The translations under genes and the position numbers were made by a program. From the NCBI GenBank assembly GCA_949752795.1, contig OX457060.1, positions 103,924,949 to 103,988,948 of the forward strand: DNA of 64,000 nt, read 5' to 3'. Positions 57,960 to 64,000 of this stretch are shown here, piece after piece. The first letter of the stretch is position 1, and each line of letters opens with the position of its first letter. The DNA comes from Hyperoodon ampullatus. Lineage: Eukaryota; Chordata; Mammalia; Artiodactyla; Ziphiidae. The notes under the pieces are model-generated. The model saw only the letters and a program-made list of their open reading frames with translations, searched no databases and was not told the origin of the DNA.

Positions 57960-60130
57960 CATGTTAAACATAATTAATTGCTGATATTTAAAAAATTTAT
58001 ATGAATAATATCTCTTTTCTATCACGTCTTTGAACAGAACATAAAATTACAAAAATATACATGCAACTCTTCATGCAGCACAGTAGTTTTTTAGGAAAGA
58101 CAGATAAAGTTCAAATATTTGATTAATACTTATGGTTGAGTTGTAGACTGATGCTCAGAAAGAGAAGAAAAGCAAAAGTAACATATATTGAGTGTTTGAC
58201 ATGTGCCAGAAATTGTGCTAGATAATCTTATTTGATGTAGCTTCTCTCCTGATTACCATCATGGACTGTGGTTGATGAATTTCAGCAAGCAACTATTGAT
58301 AATTACAGTGGTATAAAAAAGCAAGGAAGTAGTAAAACTGAAAGTAAATGAAAATTTTTAAAAAGGAAGAAAGGGAAAAATGAATTTTCTTTGGGGAGGA
58401 GTTCTCTGATTCTCATCTAATTATGCCCAGATACAAGGATAGTTATGGAGAGCAATTTCACATTTCCCATGGAAAACAGAAACTTTCCAACATGCAGTGA
58501 TCTTCATAGAGGCTCCAGAAACTCATTTATAAACTGTATCTATCTTGAGATGCACTTACATATGACTTAGAAAGAGAAGGGGTCTAGATCTTTGATCTTG
58601 ATCTTTGCCAAGATATACAGATTCCTACTTTTAAAGAGTAGTAGAGAACAGTGGTTTCATGAAGGCCAAACAGGATATTTGGTGCTATTTGAGCTTTGCG
58701 TCATGAAAAAAATCTAAGTGACAGGGTCATTGCAGACTTCCCATAGACCTTACCATTTGCAGAGATGGGTTACATATTAGTGAAAATAATGGTTAATTTG
58801 TGAGAACAGAGTTATTCACCTCATTCTCCTGTTGGAAATCGTACTTGCAGTCTCAGTCACCATATGTGAGTCTTACAGAATACTTCCAATTTTCTTTTCA
58901 TTCTGGAACTGGTATTATTGCTGGAGAGAAGACTTTTTTTGTATGTCTGTTTAATAATTGCCTTTATTTCTTTTAGAAATCCCTTAGGCCTTTAATCTCT
59001 ATGGTCAGTATAGAAGAAGACTGTGATATTTAAAATAATTTCACTTCAGATGTCTTGATATTGCTATTAATAACATGAGCTTGGGAGAAGACAGGGACTC
59101 TGGAACCTCTAGGGACAGGTGTGATAAATTTCTAATTCGTCCAGCAACAAATATTCATCGAGCACCTACTCTGTGCATGTGGAGTCAAAGGTAGTAAAAT
59201 GTCTAATGAGCTAAGTTCAACTGAATAGGAAGCGATAATACTCAATTAGGCCCATGGTAGACCTCAAACTCCTGTTCCTTGGAGTTACAAAGCTGGTCCT
59301 TTTTAGGTCATCCTCAGAAATTGAAGCAATAAAACTTAATCATTGCTCCTATATAGGAGTAGTTTGTTTTTTACAAATGAGACTGAATTGACAGTGATCT
59401 TGCACATGAGTTACTTGCTATACCAGGCTTCAAGCTTTAACAGAGAACTTTTATTTGAAAATTGGATCTTCTCCTGTAGAAGAGGCATTGGTCAGAGGTT
59501 CATCCAGTGATGTGCTTGGGTCTAGTCCCAGCCCATGGCTATCTTGTGTTCATGTTTACAGAGTGTGAAGGTGAGGGGCAGTTACATGGGAGGCACCCTA
59601 TGAGGCTTTCTGGTACATATTAATATAAACAATGCAAGGCCAGATTACCAAAGCAGATTGAACCAAGATATGTGAAGCTAAGAGGGTCAGAAATAGAGGG
59701 GAACTGAGCTTAGAGAGGTTTGAAACAAGTAGCAGAACACTGAGGCTGTGAGGTGTTTCCTGAGCCACAGTCAACCACTTCTGCAGTGCTCTGGACCTGC
59801 CATGGTTTAGCAATTGCTTTGTGGATAAGAATAGCATCCAGTGGACTTACAGACTCATATTTTGCTAACCTACTTCCCACAAGAAGCCCTCTCCAAAAAT
59901 AACCCAAATTCTATGAGAGAAATAATATGATAAAATTTGCAGTTTACTAGTGAGACATTCTCTTTCTTGTTCAAGTTTCAAATGGTGGAATCTGAAATCT
60001 CGTTCTGTAACTAGTCTCCAGATGGAAAAACCACTTGCTTAACTCTGATGTTTCTCTAAATTGGTTTGAAGAGAAGGAAGATTGGGACAATATCTAGCTG
60101 ACATAAGAAGGATCTAACATTATTATCTGG
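57960..60130. other. Intergenic DNA downstream of PROS1
   Basis: A MIR-like core in antisense near 58168-58240 ('tgacatgtgccagaaattgtg') and a similar motif near 59145-59175. No gene, no open frame with conserved wording. Confidence 0.7.
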
Positions 60131-60225
60131 TGTTCACAAATAATAAATATAAAATAATAATAAATTATTTATATAAATAATAAATATAAATGTAATAAAT
60201 ATAAAAATGTAATTAAACAAAGCAT
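60130..60225. repeat. AT-rich TAAATA low-complexity stretch
   Basis: 'aataataaatataaaataat'-type text for about 90 bases. Confidence 0.8.
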
Positions 60226-60639
60226 ATTGAACACTGGGACTGAGGCTGGAGCCTTCAGAGATGAGTATCTTCATGAGCCAACTTGGCATGTACAACGTAG
60301 CCACAGAAATTAAGAGCTGGGTATAGAAAATAGCACAGTCTTAGACTTCTTTGTATATGTAGCAAGTTGTCAGGGTAAGATTCAAACCCAGGATGTCTGG
60401 CTCAAGAGTCCACGGCCACATTCAAAACTTTATAGTGCACCTATATTCTTACTAGTTATCCCATCATTTAGTAAATGTTATATTGTTGGTGTGAACAAAT
60501 TCTGTCTCCAGCTCTACATATAACCTGCTGTCTCATTGAGTATTAGCTGACAATATTATCAACTTAATGGTTTTGAGACAAATGCGTATTATTTAATTCA
60601 ATTAAGCAAATGCTGATAATGATTCTGAAAACTTACATG

Positions 60640-60959
60640 CAGTGGGCACTCTGTATCTGTAGGTTCTGCATAGGCAGATTCAATCAGCCAAAGGTGGAAA
60701 ATATTCAGGAAAAAATAATTCCAGAAAGCTCCAAGAAGCAAAACTTGAATTTGCCACACCTTGGCAACTACTTACATAGTATTTATATTGTATTAGGTAC
60801 TACAAGTACTCTAGAGGTTATTTAAAGTATACAGGAAGGTGTGCATAGGTTATATGCAAATATGAAACCATTTTATATAAGAGACTTGAGCATCCTTGGA
60901 TTTTGGTAGCCTTGGGGAGCTTCTAGAGCCAATCTTCCTTGGATACCAAGGAACTACTG
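60640..60959 (+). mobile_element. MER2-like (Tigger/pogo-type) non-autonomous DNA transposon
   Basis: 'cagtgggcactctgtatc' start and 'ggataccaaggaactactg' end are the terminal inverted repeats. The interior 'ttccagaaagctcc', 'caaaacttgaatttgcc' and 'aagagacttgagcatcc' follows MER2. TA flanks the right end (60960-60961); the left TA is mutated to TG. 320 bp, non-coding. Confidence 0.85.
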
Positions 60960-60961
60960 TA

Positions 60962-61714
60962 ATTAGAACTCTGGGCTAGATACTGTCCTAGGAAAACAAT
61001 GGAGAAAGTGCCCTACTCCTGTTGTCAGTATATTCACAGTCTAGGGGACAGCAGACAAATGGAGAAGTAATTCAGATATTGACCCAAGTTTGGCAAGAGC
61101 TGCAACAGACATAAGCATTTGCAGGGGGTTATGGGGAGGAAGAAATGGATTTCAAATGGAAACCTAGTAAGGTGCTATTTTGAATTAGGCCCAATAAGAT
61201 AGATATGAATTTCCATTAGTTTCTCTGCTTCCAAGTCCTATTCTCCACAATGTTTTCAGATGATCTGTCACAAGAGATCTTATTTCACTATAATCCTCAA
61301 AACCTCTTTTGTTTCCCTATCAGTCATTGCTTGAAGTACATATATTTAATCCTAGCTTTTAAGGGCCTTCATCTTTAAACCAGTGGATCTCAACCCGAAT
61401 GCTTATTAGATTCACTGGCCCCATCCCAGGCAACTAAATCAGATGATTCCCCTGGTTAACCAGAGTAACAAGCCACAGATCCAGGCTCCGAGTACCTCTC
61501 TAACCTCATGCACCCTTCTCCCCATTCTTTTGTCTCCTGTGTGCATGTGAATGTGTACACACACACACACACACACATGCGTGCAAGCACGTGCACACAA
61601 ACATAAAGCAAAAAAATGAGTTTGAAATAGGGACAGGAGAAAAGGATAGAGAGGAATAGGGGTATGTATGTGTGTATATGAACAAAGCCAGTAGGAGAGA
61701 AAAAGACAATGAAG
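60962..61714. other. Intergenic DNA with MER5A-like piece and AC repeat
   Basis: 'cagtggatctcaacccg' near 61381 looks like a MER5A end (about 61381-61450). An AC microsatellite spans 61555-61580. No gene. Confidence 0.6.
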
Positions 61715-61932
61715 AGGGCTTCCCAGGTGGCGCAGTGGTTGGGAGTCCGCCTGCCAATGCAGGGGACACGGGTTCGTGCCCCGGTCCGGGAGGATCCCAC
61801 ATGCCGTGGAGCGGCTGGGCCTGTGAGCCATGGCCACTGAGCCTGCACGTCCAGAGCCTGTGCTCCGCAATGGGAGAGGCCACAACAGTGAGAGGCCTGC
61901 GTACTGCAAAAAAAAAAAAAAAAAAAAAAAAT
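61715..61932 (+). mobile_element. Young CHR-type SINE, cetacean-like
   Basis: Begins 'agggcttcccaggtggcgc', with a tRNA-like A box, then B-box 'gggttcgtgcccc', and ends 'gaggcctgcgtactgc' plus a tail of about 24 A. The direct repeat 'caatgaag' is at 61707-61714 and 61933-61940. The long clean A-tail and undamaged body point to recent insertion. This variant is, to my knowledge, abundant in whales and dolphins. Confidence 0.93.
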
Positions 61933-62620
61933 CAATGAAGAAAAGAGAAAATGAGAGAAGATAAGGATACAAAAACAGAGTCAGTGAAACATTTGGTAAG
62001 ATACAAAATAAAGAATAAAGGAGAGGAAAAAGAGGAAGCAATACAAAAAGATACTGGGTGAAGAAGGTAAGGTAAAGATAGAGAAAAAAATACAAAAAGA
62101 AGTATCTACTTTTCTGTAGACACAAAAGTAGGCAGTGACAAGTTGAGATCTACAAAGAGATTAAAGAGAGACAGAGATAATTTGGTAGCAATAGAAATTT
62201 GAAAGACAAAGGTGAAAGAAGAAAAGGTGAGAGAAGAACAAATGGAGAGAGGAAAGAGAAACAGAAGAAAAGACCAGGTAAATACAGAAAGAGAAAAAAA
62301 TTAGGTTGAGCAAAGGAAGATGAGCCAAGCATACAGAAAGGAGAGACAGAAAGAAAGAACAAATTACAAAGGGAATGAAAGAGGGAGAGAGTGCCAGAAG
62401 TAAAAACAAGAAAGAGAGGCAGACATAGAGATAAATAAAAAGATGAGTATGTCTGAGAAAACAAAGCAGGAAATGAGGAAAATGATAAAAATTAAAAGGG
62501 AAAAAAGTTAAATGAGACAGGAAAGTTATAGAAAAGAGAGACATAGAGACAAAGAAAGAATAAGAGATAGAAAAATACAGAATGAGGCAGGAAGAAGAAG
62601 AGGCTGCTCAGCTAGTTTAT
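61933..62620. repeat. Long purine-rich (A/G) region
   Basis: About 690 bases with very few pyrimidines on the + strand, without a fixed period ('gaagaaaagagaaaatgaga', 'agagagacatagagacaaag'). Long Ser/Leu/Phe-rich frames on the - strand come from this composition. Confidence 0.8.
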
Positions 62621-64000
62621 CCAAGGTGAGGATGGCAACCATAACTTGGTGTGGAGATGATGTTCCGTGCCCTGGAGTTGGAGCTCTTGGCCAAGTAGCT
62701 GCTAGAGAGTGTACACCCCAAAGTGTCCCTGAAATCTGTCATCAGTAATCCTCTATAGAAGTAGATAGGGATGATGATCTTCTAACATTCTGCCAGGAAT
62801 GGGGGCTGTCAGTCAACTCTGTTCCCTGTAGCAAGTTCTCTTGAACCTGGTCTAAACAGCACACTTCCATGTCTGCCACAGTCAGCTCTGACTGTTAGAA
62901 AGCTCTTTATATTAAACAAAAATCAGACTCTCCATACTTAACACTAAATGCTCCACTGCTACTGACATAAATGAGTTAGGACCCCATTGGTTGCAAATAA
63001 CAGACTCAACTGGAACTAGCTTAAGCAAAAAGAGAATTTTTTGAAATGTATTTGGTTAACTTATGGAATTCAAGGGATGAAAGACTATTCTGGAGCTTGG
63101 ATTGCTATAGTGAACTAAGGAAATTTCCTCAGTGTTGTTTCTCTTCGCTCTTTCTCTCTGAGCAACTACATTTTGCTCTAACAATACCTACTGGTGTCTT
63201 CAGTTACATTATGGAACATGGCTGCCAACTGCCTCTGAATTTACATGTTCAAGTCACATACAGCTCAGACATGGCAGAGTAATAATCATTATTACCTTTC
63301 AGTCGCAGTTTCAGAATTCCAAGGGAAAGATCTGATTGGCTCAGCCTGGGTTAGGTGCTCAATACCAAACCAATCAACAATGGTGTGAAGGCAAAGTGGG
63401 CTTACATTAAACTAGTGGTTCTCAAATTTGGCTGCATAGTGAAATCACCTATGGACCTCTAAACACACTGACCACTCACCTCCTCTCCCCCATCCCTACC
63501 CCCAGCCTCTAGACTCCAGCCTTCAGCCTCCAGGCTCCAGCCCAGGATTCTCTTTTAACTGATTTTGTGTGCAGTCTGGGCAATAGAGAGTTGTTAAGAC
63601 CCTACAGGTGATTCTAAGATGCATCACAGAAATCTGCATCTCCTATGAAGCAAGGTGGGTGGGATGGGGATGAGAGTCCAGGCAACCTCAAAGAAGAGGT
63701 CCTGGCAACCCCTTGTATATGCCCACCATGAAATAAAATTTCCTGCTGTTTTTCAGGAGTGTTCTTATTTAAGTCATTCAGTAAAAGCTATATTTCTACA
63801 ACCCATTTTTAAAGTGTCTTATTTTGCCATGTTTTTGATAAAAAGATTTTATGAAAAACATACCAAAAATTCCCCCTTCTACCACAGGAAAAGTAACTTA
63901 TTCTAGTATGTAATATACCTTTTATACCTTATGAAAAATAATGGTTGTATAAAAAAACTCACTTTAAGTATACTTTTCATGCAGAAAGTAAAAGCCTGAA
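62621..64000. other. Intergenic DNA, old repeats
   Basis: 63413-63622 resembles a MER5A-type hAT element ('agtggttctcaaatttggc', 'gaaatcacctatgg') with an inserted C/T-rich middle. 62970-63410 reads like another ancient repeat I cannot name. No gene found. Confidence 0.5.

Noticed and set aside
61730..61800. Possible tRNA gene (A- and B-box-like motifs)
   Set aside because: It is the tRNA-derived head of a SINE: no cloverleaf 3' half, followed by the SINE body and A-tail.
61439..62544. Minus-strand frames of 104-228 codons with hydrophobic stretches
   Set aside because: Caused by the purine-rich tract, the SINE and the AC repeat; apparent membrane segments are composition effects.

Overview
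This is mammalian nuclear DNA, AT-rich and dominated by introns. It carries most of one protein-coding gene on the + strand: PROS1, vitamin K-dependent protein S. Fourteen exons (numbered 2 to 15 as in the human gene) can be read directly between 10627 and 56320. All have GT/AG borders and consistent phases. Their 1952 nt continue one open frame for 649 complete codons and a TAA stop. Exon 1 (5'UTR, signal peptide, start codon) is not here and must lie upstream, because positions 1-10626 are intron 1. The organism is probably a cetacean. The tRNA-derived SINEs are of the CHR type (Cetacea, hippopotamus, ruminants), the youngest copy (61715-61932) looks like the cetacean form, and I saw none of the BovB or Bov-A/tA elements typical of ruminants. 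Several protein S residues also match the bovine protein as I recall it.

Layout: 1-10626 is intron 1, with old L1 and MIR fragments, three SINEs and a truncated L1 that seems to carry a 3' transduction. Positions 10627-13526 hold exons 2 and 3 (propeptide, Gla domain, aromatic stack). Intron 3 (13527-27617) contains a full-length antisense L1 of about 7.6 kb (13863-21424) with a perfect 15-bp target-site duplication. Its open frames are almost intact but carry a nonsense codon, a one-base frameshift and a changed endonuclease active-site residue. Exon 4 (thrombin-sensitive region) and exons 5-8 (four EGF modules) span 27618-35757. Exons 9-15 (two laminin-G/SHBG-like modules) span 37351-56320. 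The 3'UTR runs to about 57950 and is split by a solitary LTR (56723-57260). From about 57960 to 64000 I see only intergenic DNA: old repeats, a MER2-type element, a SINE and a long purine-rich tract.

The exons encode one secreted anticoagulant protein. The Gla domain binds membranes through calcium, the thrombin-sensitive loop and EGF modules support the cofactor role for activated protein C, and the SHBG-like region binds C4b-binding protein and TFPI. Everything else is retroelement or DNA-transposon history. I found no evidence for an undescribed biological system. The observations most worth checking are the LTR inside the PROS1 3'UTR, a chimeric SINE insertion in intron 4 that holds a second copy of intron 9 sequence, the near-intact L1 with its repeat-rich 5'UTR, and the apparent L1 3' transduction in intron 1.
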